A DNA stretch of 64,000 bases from Struthio camelus. Lineage: Eukaryota; Chordata; Aves; Struthioniformes; Struthionidae. The stretch is taken from positions 3,018,001 to 3,082,000 of the forward strand of contig NC_090946.1 in the NCBI RefSeq assembly GCF_040807025.1, read 5' to 3'. Of the stretch, positions 1-11,837 are shown piece by piece. Under the pieces are notes generated by a model. That model searched no databases and was not told where the DNA came from. It worked only from the letters and a program-made list of their open reading frames with translations. The translations under genes and the position numbers were made by a program. The first letter of the stretch is position 1. The number at the start of each line of letters is the position of its first letter.

Positions 1-920
1 ACCTTCTCAAGAGCAATTTTGACAGATCCCCTGAACCTGGACTTTCTGTAGCTCCCGACTAGGACATAAATAACTGGATTGATGCTGCTGTTGATGGATG
101 CCAGCAACAGGGAGCTCTCCAAGACAAACTTAACATAGACAAAGAAGTTGAGGAAGATCTGAGCACTAAGTGGAATGGCAAAGAGAAGGAAGAAGAAAAC
201 AGCGAGGAAGATAACTGTGTACAGCCTTCCCGGGTGATGTTGCCATGAGCTATACCTAAGCTTGATGAGCAGGATCACATTAGAAAGAACCATAAAGGGA
301 GTGAAAAGGCAAAAATTGAGAAAGCACAAGGTTGCGAGAACCATCCAGCAGTGTTTGGAGTGACCCAAATCACATACAAAGTACACAAGCCCAGAGAGCA
401 TGCAGGCGAGGGCCCAGAGCAGGCCACAAATGACTGCTGACAAGAGCTTTGGGCGGTGACATCGGCACCAAAAGGGCCAGAGGACACCCAGACACCTCTC
501 CACACTGATGGCTGTGAGGAGATACAGGCTAGTGCTGTATGTGAGCAGAACCATGGAGTGAAATGGCAGGAGCACATGCAAAAGCTCTGGCTGAAAACAG
601 CTGAGCATGGGGACATGGTATATTATGAGGAAAACAGATGTGCAGAGGAGAAAAAAGGTATCTGCAATGGCCAGGTTCAGGAAGTAGGCAGTGAAAGGGT
701 TCCTCTTGATGCAGAAACCAAGGAGCCAGAGGATGGCCCCATTCCCAAACAGCCCACACAGGCAGATAAGCAGTGTAATGCTATCAATGATAATTTCAGG
801 GATGTGGTCTGTAAAGCCTCTAGTCCCGTTGTGTCCATCCCCACAGACCAGGTTGCTCTTCACAGAAGATGGGGACACTGTAGTCAAATCAAGCACCATG
901 TTACTGGAATGCAGGTCCAT
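1..920 (-). CDS. MRGPR-family G-protein-coupled receptor, 3' end cut by window edge
   Basis: Reading the minus strand from 920 gives an uninterrupted frame of 306 codons that is still open at base 1. The product is a class A seven-helix receptor of the Mas-related family, expected in the plasma membrane. Visible landmarks are TM1 with GNGAILWLLGF, TM2 with LNLAIAD, the family-typical ERC in place of DRY after TM3 (ISVERCLGVLWPFW), the ICL2 stretch CRCHRPK, TM5-ICL3 (SNVILLIK, then SSWQHHPGRLY) and TM7 with SINPVIYVLVGSY. Two in-frame ATGs, at 920 and 899, are possible starts. A pyrimidine-rich acceptor ending in CCCAG at about 947 lies just upstream, so the coding exon probably begins at 946 after a noncoding exon, as in the paralogues at 19716 and 25615. 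Only the last few residues and the stop are missing. It is clearly diverged from the identical pair further right. Ligand unknown; the subfamily (perhaps MRGPRH-like) is not certain. Confidence 0.88.
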   Translation of the reverse strand, partial: MDLHSSNMVLDLTTVSPSSVKSNLVCGDGHNGTRGFTDHIPEIIIDSITLLICLCGLFGNGAILWLLGFCIKRNPFTAYFLNLAIADTFFLLCTSVFLIIYHVPMLSCFQPELLHVLLPFHSMVLLTYSTSLYLLTAISVERCLGVLWPFWCRCHRPKLLSAVICGLLWALACMLSGLVYFVCDLGHSKHCWMVLATLCFLNFCLFTPFMVLSNVILLIKLRYSSWQHHPGRLYTVIFLAVFFFLLFAIPLSAQIFLNFFVYVKFVLESSLLLASINSSINPVIYVLVGSYRKSRFRGSVKIALEK

Positions 921-1106
921 ATTCTTCCTTGTCCTCTTGTACTCACCTGGGAAAAGGGAAGAGATGAAGGGAAAATTAGTGACACAGTCCCAGTACTGTG
1001 CTCCTCTGGTCGTTCAGTCTTTCCCCCAGCTTCATGGGCTAGAACATCTGCAACCCAAAGAACACAAGTATGAACTGAGTAGAGAAAGTATGACAAGGGT
1101 GGGTAC

Positions 1107-1123
1107 AAAAAAAAAAAAAAAAA
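1107..1123. repeat. A17 homopolymer
   Basis: Seventeen A residues, followed by an A/G-rich stretch to about 1300, lie just upstream of the left receptor gene. The minus strand here is T/C-rich, which creates spurious open frames. Confidence 0.9.
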
Positions 1124-4100
1124 GAAGAAGAGAGAAATCAAGAGAAATAGGGAAAGGAGGAAAAAGCCTGGGCCTATGAAGAAATAAGACAGAGAGCTGA
1201 AAGAGAAGTATGGAAAAAGAAACAAAAGGCATGCAGGAGCCGTTTGCCCCTTAAGGACTGAAAAGGTTTGAGGAAAAGAGAAAGACAGAGAAAGGGAAAA
1301 ACTGAGTGCCTTAGTGATAGGAAAGAACCCAAGCACTGGCCTCCCTCTCACCAGGTACGCAGAGGATCCAACGAGGGCAGATTCCTTGCGCAGTCTTGAT
1401 AGTCCAGAGCTGCAAATTCCAGCCGTCTCTGTCAGACTTGCACATGAAATTTTAAAAGGCTGGCATGCCAAAACCCTCGCAGATATGATCTGACCACCAG
1501 GACCAAGGTAACTCCATGCTAAAGTTCCTCTGATGGTCCTTGTGCTGGGTCTGACACCCTGTCGCTTCCTCAGCTCTAACCTGAATGGGTGTAGGGACTA
1601 CAGCCCCTGTGTTTCTCACAGGGGCGGGTGACGTCTGGGTATCTGGACATGTCAGGGCTTGGTCATCACTTCTGAGAGCAGCGGAAGCAGCTTGCCAAAG
1701 TATCACCCTCACAAGACAGACACTGCAGACAAATCTACTCATTGCTTCAAACACTTCCTGTTTCTTGTGTTGTTTGCAAACTGGCCGTCATGTTTAGCAT
1801 GAAATTTTCATCTTCTTTTTTGGTCTTCTCTTCTGTGCGTGACTGCAGTGTCCCTGAGATGTGCTTTGGTTCCTGCCTGTGTGCATATCTACTCATCACT
1901 GTTAAATAAAAACCCACTGGACCTCATATCCCCTCGAGAACCCCAGGGAAATTAAATTAAACACAGCCTGCTGCTCACTGACTGTCATGCCCCACTTGCA
2001 AGAACTGAATAGCCAGGCTTAACAATCCAATGTTTTGTGAAGGTTGGGGAGGAAAACCGTATAACGTGCCGTACCCAGCAATCCACTTTTCAAAGTACAA
2101 CACAAACTCTGTATGGTCTCCTTCTCTGATGTCCAGACAAGGTGGCTGCCGCAGCAGGTAGCTGGCTGCTTCCATACTCTGTCCCGTACGTCTCATCCAT
2201 GCTTTGAGTTGCAGAGACACAGCATGAGTTATCAGAGGGGATTACTGCTCATGACTCTAAAAGCCTGATTTCTGTGGGGTGGAAGCCTCCTCCTGCCAGT
2301 GGTGCCATCCCTTTGCCCTACTTTAGACTAATTCTGGACCAAGAAGATCTGTCCTATTTCATTTTTTTTGCTGTAGAATGAATTTAAACAAATCGGTCAG
2401 AAGAAATAGGGAAGAAATCACTGTAGACATGCATAGCAGGGGGAGGCAAATGCAGCCCAAGAGGAAGGAAAAGGGAAGAACCATTGACTAGAGCGGAGAA
2501 GAGAAGGGAAGAACAGCCACATCTGTGGCAAGGTACAGGGCTTTTCCTAAGCATTCAAGGCAGCCAAGATGAAGCGGCCTGGATGTAAATCCTGATGTCT
2601 CTGTATCAGCAATGCCAGTCGCACTGGGAGGACGTCAACTCAAAATGCCCCAGGCTACAATCTTCCATACCTGCTGTAAGCATTTTTGTGTTGGCATGTC
2701 CCTGTTTCTCCACAGGCAGAAGGAAAGGATGGGAGGTAGAGTTATCCTGAATGCTGATGTGATGTTGCCTGCTTCAAATGCAGCTTTTCTCTGACTTTAA
2801 TAAAATGGGAAGTAAAATATTCATGACATTAGTTACCATAGTCATAATTTGACATGAAACCTGGACCTCTCTGAATTCTTTAGAAAATAACTTTTGCTTA
2901 AACAATAATGAAACTAGAACAAAGGAGACTTTCAATACCATAATCTAGTTTGTTAGGCTCCAGCTTTCATCTCATCAGCCACTCCAAAATCTGCAAGTTG
3001 TTCCGGCCACAGGCTGGTTTTGAGAGTTATTTTAGCTCTCCCACGGGTCACAAGCTTACAGCACCGCCAAGAAAGGGGCCACACTACACCACTTCATTTT
3101 ATTTTTAGAGGGAGGATGCGAGATAAAATAAAATAAAAAGGGGATTAAGGAGGGAGTAGAAGAACTCATAAGCAGGGCAGCAAGAGAAAGGCCAAGTCTA
3201 ATAGGCTTTTGATTTTGCAGAGAATGGTGTGGAGATAATTCTTCCTGACCCCTCTTTCTTAGCACGGTGGCACTGGAGAAGCATGACCCTGTGGTGCAGG
3301 GAGGGTGTGCTGGGCACCAGTTTCCCAGAACGTGCCATTTTGTTTGCCCAGTTGACACAGCTTTGCTCTTTCAGGCCAGGCATTTCCCTCTTGCGATATA
3401 TCCAGACTTGTGTTGGGCAAGGGAGAAGGCCACAGCGCTGCACATCAGTGGCAGAACCATGCTGGGCTCCTAACTCCCAACTCCTTGGAAAAGTGCCTCC
3501 ACCAGGTAGGGTGCATGCTGATTTCCCAACCTATTTCCCCCCTTTGTTCATCTCACCAAAATTTTAGCATTGACCTTGCATGTCTTTGAGAAAACTTTCT
3601 CTCTGCACCATTTTGTTCTTCCTGTCTCCCAGCCCTTAAGCCTTCCTCTAAGAAATTGTGTGCAGCTGGCTGTATGGGATTCTTCCTCCTCTGGATTAGT
3701 GAATGCCCAGACCCTTGGGAAAGGACGAAAAGTTTGGATTCATTCATTACTATAGCCCTATCCACACACATCTCCATTTATTGTAATTATTTGGCTAAGT
3801 TCCTAAATTATTTCTAAATAATGTTTAAAATTGTTACTTGACGAAGGCTATCAGATCCCTCCTGCTGAACAGTCACACACAAGGTTATGTGTGTGTTATG
3901 TATATTAGGCTGGAGGGGCATATTCCCTAAGCGTGATTCCTTACATGTGAATTCTACTCACCCCAAAATAACTAGAGTACTTACAACAATGATTATTTGA
4001 ATTAGCACCCATCTCTGTATCGCACCTGATGGCAGCCACTTACGAGTCAAAATCTTTGATTCTTCATAAACTGCTGGTTAATATACATTTAATTGGGCTT

Positions 4101-7100
4101 TTATCTTTATCATTCTCTACTAAATGAGAACCATTTCATTTTGTTCTTTTGTTTGTAATAAAGTCGTAATGGCAGGTTTATGCCAAAAAAGAAAAAAAAA
4201 AAAGAGTACTTGTTTATCTTGACTATCAGGAAATGCATAGCAACAAAAAAGTCACTTTTTCTGTGGAAGCATCCCTCTCAGCCAGCTTCCCTGGAAAATC
4301 ACGCAGAGCAGTGAGCTTACTGCTGAGCCAGGGATGTAGGGACTGGGACACAGTAAAACTCCTCTTTGAGTGGTGACAGCCGCACTGAGGGTGAAATGTA
4401 ATAATTTCCCAGTGTGCTGCTGTCCCTAAAGGCATCTTTTAACATCAGTTTAAAAGTTTAACTTGAGTTTCTTCCATTTACCGTAAGAACAGCGAGAAAG
4501 GGACATTAAGAAATTGTTTTTAAGCGAGTTTTCCTCACTCTTCAGCCCTGTGATGCTCTAGAAATAATCTCTATGGCAGATCCACTAGCTAGTTCTTTTC
4601 ACAGACATACGTGTTTTTTCTGGTCATTGTCACAACTATTTATTTATCTCATTTTGGGTTTCACTGAACAACATAGGCTATCACCTCACAAGCATCTCTT
4701 CTGAGTCACCCTTTCTTTTCCGAGACTAGTGCACAAATGACTTAATCAGCTTATCCCTGTAAGAAGCCATGGATTTATTTTCTATCCTGTCTGTTTCTGT
4801 ATAGCATTGCAATAGCGTTCCTCATTTCTTCCAACATGCCTTTCTCTGATCGCCATGTCAGTTCTTTCTCTAACCCCACAAATAAGAGGCTGATAGCAAA
4901 TCAAAAAAAAAAAAAAGTGTTGGAAACAGTCTTTTACCATCTCTGCAATATCCAGAGCCAGCTGGACAAAATTCCAAACCACAGCAACATATGTATGAAC
5001 TGAATTTAATTAATCAAAATTCCTCCAACTGAAACTCACATTGAACCACTGGGAAGGATTTCAGCAAAGATATACATACACACTGCAGTCTTCATCTCAT
5101 TGGATTTATTTAACAGCAGAAACATCTTATTAGGACCTACCTAGAAATCAAAGAGAACTCATAAAATTATATGAAATTATAACAAACTTTGAAACAATTC
5201 TAACAGAGTTGTAACAAAAGTGTATAATTCATAACAAAGGGCAATCCTTTCACCTGGGATTGTTTAAATAGCCTAAGTAAAAGTTAAGCGTCTTACTATT
5301 GAGCTTCCAAATGTCTAATTGAATAACCATTACCATTTCCAAGTCTCTAGCCATATTTGCCCCAAATGTCCTTTCAATTACAAGTCCTTTGGGCTCACTA
5401 ACTCCAAATTTCCCTTTAGTACGTTCCCAGCATCTGCTCTGGCAGTGGCTGAAATGCAAAGGATGTCCCAGTAAGACATTCCATGCCCCCAGAGGAATGT
5501 CCCTGGGCTGTCTCAGAGTTGTCGCCCTGTTATGGGGTCTTAGTGATTAGAGACAACAACTTAAATGGGAATATGCATTGCTAGCTCCAAACCACCACTA
5601 CTGCAAGGTTTACCCTTCAATCCCTACAAATATCTATCCAAAAGTAGGTTTTTAATTCTAAAGCAATGTTACTATTAGCTAAAAATGTCCTCCTGCATGA
5701 CTAACAGACTGGGTTAAAGGTAATGCAGCTGCATTGCAGCTCTGCCTCCCCATAGCTCCAAAAAGCTTCTGTTACATCAGATTTCCGTGGGCCAGAGGGA
5801 AAGCATCATGCTATAGTTTCTTAATTCATCTTTTAATTCTCCCAGTGAGTGTGAATCAGCACTGATTTACAGATTGGTACTTCCCAGCTTCTGCAATTAC
5901 AGAGAATTGCAGGATGAATTTCAGCTGCCATTGTTGTCCTTCCAGACCTCAAATTTTATAGGCAGAAGAGCTATGCTTCTCTCTAATTCGGTAAGACCCA
6001 TCCCAGAGTTCGTATCCATGAACTGCACAACAGCATCCCAACATCTCTAGCTTCCCAGGCATTTTTCTCACTGAAACTTGTCCAAATGCATTTTTGCTTT
6101 TATTTTGGGTTTCCCCAGGGTAAGAATCATGCAGGTGCAACCAGATCCAGTTAATGTAAACCCTCTGCCCTGAGAAGCCCCTAGCATTGTGCAGCAACTC
6201 TGTTGAAGCAGCTGGGGAGCAGTGAACTGTGCTATAACTAAGGGGCTGAGCAAATCCTAGTGTTTTCCAGTGGTTTTGCCTGATTCCCTGAGCTCTGTTT
6301 TGGTCACCCGATCCATTTGCTTTGCAAGGAATATGTTTTTTCTTTGCTGTACTCCAGATATGGACCTTCCTCCTGATGCTCCCAGCTGTGATGTCTGGAC
6401 AGGCAGGCAGTCTGCTGCCCTTGGCTTCCACAAGGGAAACCAGGAGGAGGGACTAAGGAGAAAGAGGTGTGTGAGGACCAGCCTGGATAGAAAAGGAAGA
6501 GAGGGAGGGAGGGAGAAAGAGAGGCGGGGAGGCCAAGTCTATCCCAGCTAGGGGAAATAACCAGGGAGAAGAACTGAGGGATGAGGGAGTGAGCAGGAGA
6601 GAGAGCAAGCCACATATCACTTATGAGAGGAGAGAATAGAAAGAGGTCCTTCCCTTCTCTCCTCACACACTGTGAGGCGGAAATGAGGGTTCAGAGGAAC
6701 CAGGCAGGAACAGACAATTTCTCAATGTCTCACAGATACCTAGGACTGGGGTTACCCATGGGAGGGTCTTCAGGGCAATATCCACAAGGAATAATTAGTA
6801 ACTCAGTATTTTCTTGTTCAGTTCACACTCCCATAACCCCATCCAGATGCTATCAGCAGAGGCATGGCTTTTCCCTTGAGTGAGTGGGATAGCTGGCAGC
6901 CTCAGGGTTTCTTTGTGATACACAGTGCCACGAGAACTCTCCTCGCTGCTTCTGCTCTCCTCAGGCTAAAGGAGAACCCTTGAAAAGGCCAAACTCCACT
7001 GAATAGGATATGCAATAAAAAGCGTCTTTTTGTGACTTGTGAACCAGTGATGGGAGTTCGCATGGCAAATAGTTCACTCCTAACTGGTGGATTCTTCTCC

Positions 7101-8536
7101 ATGCCAACAAATCTCTGCGTCTTTCTGTTAGGTAAATGCTTGGAGATGCACCTCTGCCTCCTGGAGGGCCTATATCTCTCCTCTGACTACAGAAGAAACC
7201 TAAACTTTTGGAAGGGTAAAGGGAGAGCAGAGGAGTCCCCTCCTTGGTCTCCCACTGTGGAAATGTCAGTACTGCAAGGAAAAGTTCTGGAATACTAAAA
7301 CCAGTAAAATACTGGGAGAGCCCACGAGAAGCAGGAGTAAGAGAGAGCAGTGGACAACAGCACAAGGGAAGATTAATATAGCTGGGCTGAGAGGCTAAGA
7401 AATGAAGCTGACACAGCTGCCAGAAGAAGAAACCACAGTGTCCTCTGCCAGTGACCAAAAGCCAGCATGGAAATTTCAAAACAGGAAATGGGCCCAACAG
7501 ATGCAATAAGAGAGAAAACGCTGTCATGCAAGGGAGAAGAGCAAAACATAAGGGCAGCTCACTGTGCAGGTCATCTTGAGAAGACCTAGTCGCACCCCAC
7601 ACTTCAATATTTGAAGAAAACATGCACAAGACAGGCATGATGCTAACATTGGCCTGTCTGAAATACTAGATATTGAATACCCCAACACTAAGGGCATGGC
7701 CTCATGGAAAGGGAAAATAGCTAATTTCATCCATTCCCACCCTCACCCCATGCACTTCCCAGCACCAAAATGTGCGTAGTCCAGGACGTGGCCAGGGTCA
7801 CTGGGTGACATACAGGACAAGGAGCGCTGGCTTTTGAGACCTCATTACAACACTTGGGTTTGTCTTAGCTGGTGGTAACAAATTTGAACTGATCTTTTAT
7901 GCCCTGTTTCTGAGTCACCAAAAGGAACTGGGGAGATCCTTTTGCCTCTCAGTCTTGCTTGCTTCTGTAAATTTTAAGCCAGTTTGCAGCCTATTGCCTG
8001 TGTTTCCTCATTTTGGATATCTTTGTGGCTATAGTTTCTCTCGCTCTTGGAATATTAAGACTAGTGGGTCACCAGACCTGTGTCCAGGAATAGCTGCTTT
8101 AATGGAGCCCCCAATCTATGGCACTGTCACTCGAATTTCTACTGTGTTTCCTTCCACCCCACCCCCTTTTCTTCTCCAGCTGATGTGAGGGGCTGACTTC
8201 CTGGTAAATCACATTAAAAAAAAACATAACTTCTTGTAATAAGCAATAAGCCTCTGAAGACAAATAGTGCTCTGTAAGAACAGTAATAGGTACCATCAAG
8301 GAAAGAGAGGAAAAGATGTTCTTAAGAGCTGTTCTTATTGTTAGCCAGAGAACCTGGGCAGGGATGGTAAGGAAATACAGCTGAGGAGCAAAAATAATAC
8401 GCGGCAGCCATCCTGGGATGGAAGAATACTATGCCAGACCCACAGAGCCAGCAGGTTATGAAGCTTGGGTTGATATGTTTTGGACTTGGTAGTGACCCTC
8501 ACCTGACCGTGTCATCTAGATGTTCGTTATAGGCCC

Positions 8537-8555
8537 CAGAGAAAAATAGGCACTG
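8537..8555 (+). repeat. Copy 1 of a recurring AGAAAAATAGGCAC motif
   Basis: The string AGAGAAAAATAGGCACTG occurs here. Close relatives lie at 10711 and 10894 in the same orientation. The flanks are not obviously alike, so this may be the surviving core of an old dispersed repeat of unknown class. Confidence 0.35.
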
Positions 8556-10710
8556 CTTAACCATGGTTCTTCTCTACTTAGAGCAGATATCTGCAAGAGG
8601 AGGCAGGAGGGATGCAAGTCAGCTGCCCTCTGGCACATGGGTAGTGACATTTGAGAAGCCTGCAGTAAACTTCCTCAGCCCTATTTGCCCTTCCAGAAGG
8701 TCATGAGGTCCTAGCAGATCCTGTCTGCTGCTAGCACTCTGTGGCCGTCTCAGACACCCTCAGATGTCTCAAACGGTGTGAGATGATTACTTGCAGAGAA
8801 CTAAATGGAGCCCTAAAAGTGGGTCTTTCTCTCCTGTGGATGCAGAGGGAGCTCAGCTGAAGGTGTTTGCACTGTTGGTGTCCAGGCATAGGACAGGCAC
8901 ATCCTGCTGCTGACTGTGAAAGTTGTACATTCATGAAGTTCATTTGCAGAGAGCGAATGGAGGATGAAGCTATTCCAGCAAAAGGCTGAAGACCTTCCAG
9001 GATACCTGAGAGAAAAACCCAGGTTGTTTAAGGTCTATTTTCTTAAGACAAAAATATACATCTGGAGGAAAAGTCTCCATGTCAGCTGCAAGATTCTACC
9101 AAACAGTGTTAATGAGACATCTCTGCCCCTGCAAGCACCGATGTCTACACCTATACAAGAGCTCTGCTGGTATCAGAGCGATAAGGAAGATCCTGAATGG
9201 CAAAGAAGATGCCAAGAGCGATCCCACCCTCTGCATCGTCAGGAAATCCATGATTGATTCCCAGACTTCCAAAGCTTCAGGAAGAATAGGAGCTCTATTT
9301 GGGGGGCAGGAGGTGGGGGAGTGGTTGTTACTTGGGGTGTGGGGGCTGTGTTCATCTTGCCTCTTCCTCCTCCCCTGAGTTTTTACTGGTAATACTTTGC
9401 AGTTTTCACACATGGTACAGCCTTGATTGAAAATAAATGGCACAGATCCTTTTGCATTTACACAGGAAGAAAAAATCAAAACCCACTAAGTCAGGAGATA
9501 AGGCAAATGTTCCCTGGAGCTGAGAGGATGTAACACTGTCAATTAAGAATTGGCTTGAATTACATAAAACAAGAGGACTAGCTATTTTGTACAAAGGGTT
9601 CTTCCTTGAGTTATAAGAGCACATTAAGTATGATTATAGGTTATGATGTTCACACTTAATTTTGCTGTGTTATGTAAACATTGCAAAAGAGATGTTATAG
9701 GACAGGCCCTTTTGCACTACACTATCTTCATGTCAAGAATTTTATTACAAGGAGAACTCCCCTTTCCAAAAAAAGTCGACATGAGGATTGAACATACTCC
9801 ACAAGCCTCATCTTTCTCCTGGAGCTACACCATCTCCTGATGAATCACCAGTTCCACCACCTGCAAAGAAAATACAAATAGTGGGGCTTGTAGTGCTGTT
9901 TCTGTGGAATGAGTACAAGATGAAATGTGTTTCTTCTTTTACCTTAAAAAAAGAAAAAAAAAATCACCCACCACCCCTTCCAGAAAAAAAACAAGAAAGA
10001 GGGAACAGAGAGTGGCTAATAATGAAGTGGAGAAGCACTGTCTCTAGAGGGACATCTCTGTGATGGTGGAGCTGAAAGAAAAGGTCGTCTCTGACCTGAG
10101 CTTTGAGGGTACAGAAAGATGAGCAATTCAGACTCATTAGGATCAGCTCTCTCACAGCCTTCATGGATTATGCAGGCACCACAATCAAGAAGAGATTTAA
10201 GGAAGGATGTGAAGATAAAGTGTGAAAAGGATACCTACATGTCCTGGAGGTGTTTCTTGAAAGGAGAGAGAGCATGGGAGCATTTGCTTTATGCACTGAC
10301 ATAGCAGGCAATGGAGGCTGGTGTTCAGGGTCACCCATGAGTCGATATGGGAACGATGGTGGGCAGGAAAGGGGCATGCTCTGAAACCCTTCAAAGATAA
10401 GTTACTTGATGTGGATGAGACAGACCAGGCAGAGGAGCCAAGGGATCACATGCGGGGTGAGACACAGCAGCTCTGCTGTTTAGGGGCTTCTCCAAGCAGA
10501 ACAAGAGCTGCCTCAGGTCATAGCGTCGGAAATACTTACCTGAGTGAAGACAACAGGTCTGCATGATCAAGGACAGAGAAAAGGCTTCAGCAGAAAAAAT
10601 GGATATGATGATGGGGCTCCATCCCACCTAATGCAAGGGTGAGGTTATTCTCATTTTATTGTATGTTTTTACATGTGAGCTGCGGTCTGTTGCTTTTCTT
10701 ACAGGTATTA

Positions 10711-10725
10711 GAGAAAAATAGGTGC
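10711..10725 (+). repeat. Copy 2 of the recurring motif
   Basis: GAGAAAAATAGGTGC, one or two substitutions from the copy at 8537. It follows a splice-acceptor-like pyrimidine stretch ending in ACAG. Confidence 0.35.
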
Positions 10726-10893
10726 TATTCAGCTGAGATTCACCTATCCTGCGACAAACACCTGTTGTAGGACAGAGAAGTCAAATAAATTTGAGACCAG
10801 TCCTCAGGCAGGCTCAAGCCATGTAATTTTATATGTCTAATAAGTAGTTATCCTAGTCCAAGCTCCTCACTTTATGTTCCCTCTCAAATACTG

Positions 10894-10909
10894 AAGAAAA
10901 ATAGGCACT
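10894..10909 (+). repeat. Copy 3 of the recurring motif
   Basis: AAGAAAAATAGGCACT, about 180 bp downstream of copy 2 and in the same orientation. Confidence 0.35.
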
Positions 10910-11837
10910 TCTATAGGTTCCTGTCTGTGTTAGATTCCCTACAGAATAAACCACCACCTTTGAGTCCTCTCTCCACTGATTCTAGAGGGAGCCTCCCTGG
11001 TAAACTTAATGAGGGTTTAAGGTTTGTTAAGTTAAGCTAGATAAATCCCATCCTTTATTGCAAAAAATACTTCACAGAGAATCCTGAAACACCAAAGATT
11101 CAAATTAATGAAGTTTCCACTTCATGTGCATTTTATCAGATAAACTAAAAAAATTAACAACAGAAAGGCAGAAAACAAGTTCATACCACATCCTCAACTA
11201 ACCTCTCCATCTACTTTACTGAATCTTACTAGAAAAAGATGACCATTTCTTTATGAAATCGGTACACTAATTTGAAAAGACAGTGATGTTTTCAGCTGTC
11301 CTTCCCATATGCAGGAGGGAATTCCCAGTCTCTCTGCTAGTTGATATATATTTATCTATATAGCCCAGCTGAGTGGCTGAAGGGAGATGGATGTAATCAC
11401 TTCTGAGTTGAAACTGGGGTTGAGGCTACAGGTCATATCCATTTCAGCCAGCCTGCCCAGGTAATTGGTGGCTAGGGAATAGCCTGCCTCCTTCCCACTC
11501 CAGCAGATCATTATTGCAAAACATTCCAGTACAAGTCAAGATGATTCAGAGTGCTATATTTAGCCTTCAAATTAAAAAAAAAAAAAAACTTGAAGTTAGC
11601 ACACTAATCTCTCAGGAACAAACATGTAACTTCTAAGAAATCAGATGTATATGCATGTAACAATTTTGTAAGACAGCGAGTATTTCATTTCTGGATGATT
11701 AAGATATCTGAAGAATGACTGGAAGGCTTCATTCACAAATTCTTTTGCTTTGTTGATACACAGTCTTACAGACGCACATACACGTATGCCTGCTCCCAGA
11801 CTGTCCCTGGTTCATCCCCACCTTAAGTTCAATGTCC

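Larger units (their letters stand above)
947..11837. other. Gene-free intergenic DNA
   Basis: I see no supported gene in this stretch between the left receptor and the CR1 element. It is of moderate to low GC with short A-runs (for example 4183-4202, 4903-4915, 11573-11588). Open frames here are short or match nothing I recognise; the longest, 225 codons on the minus strand at 6961-7638, has no receptor motifs. Three copies of a short motif are listed separately. Decayed repeats too old to recognise by eye may be present. Confidence 0.6.

Noticed and set aside
6961-7638. 225-codon minus-strand open frame
   Set aside because: No receptor or other motif. The strand is pyrimidine-rich and lacks any supporting promoter, splice or poly(A) context.
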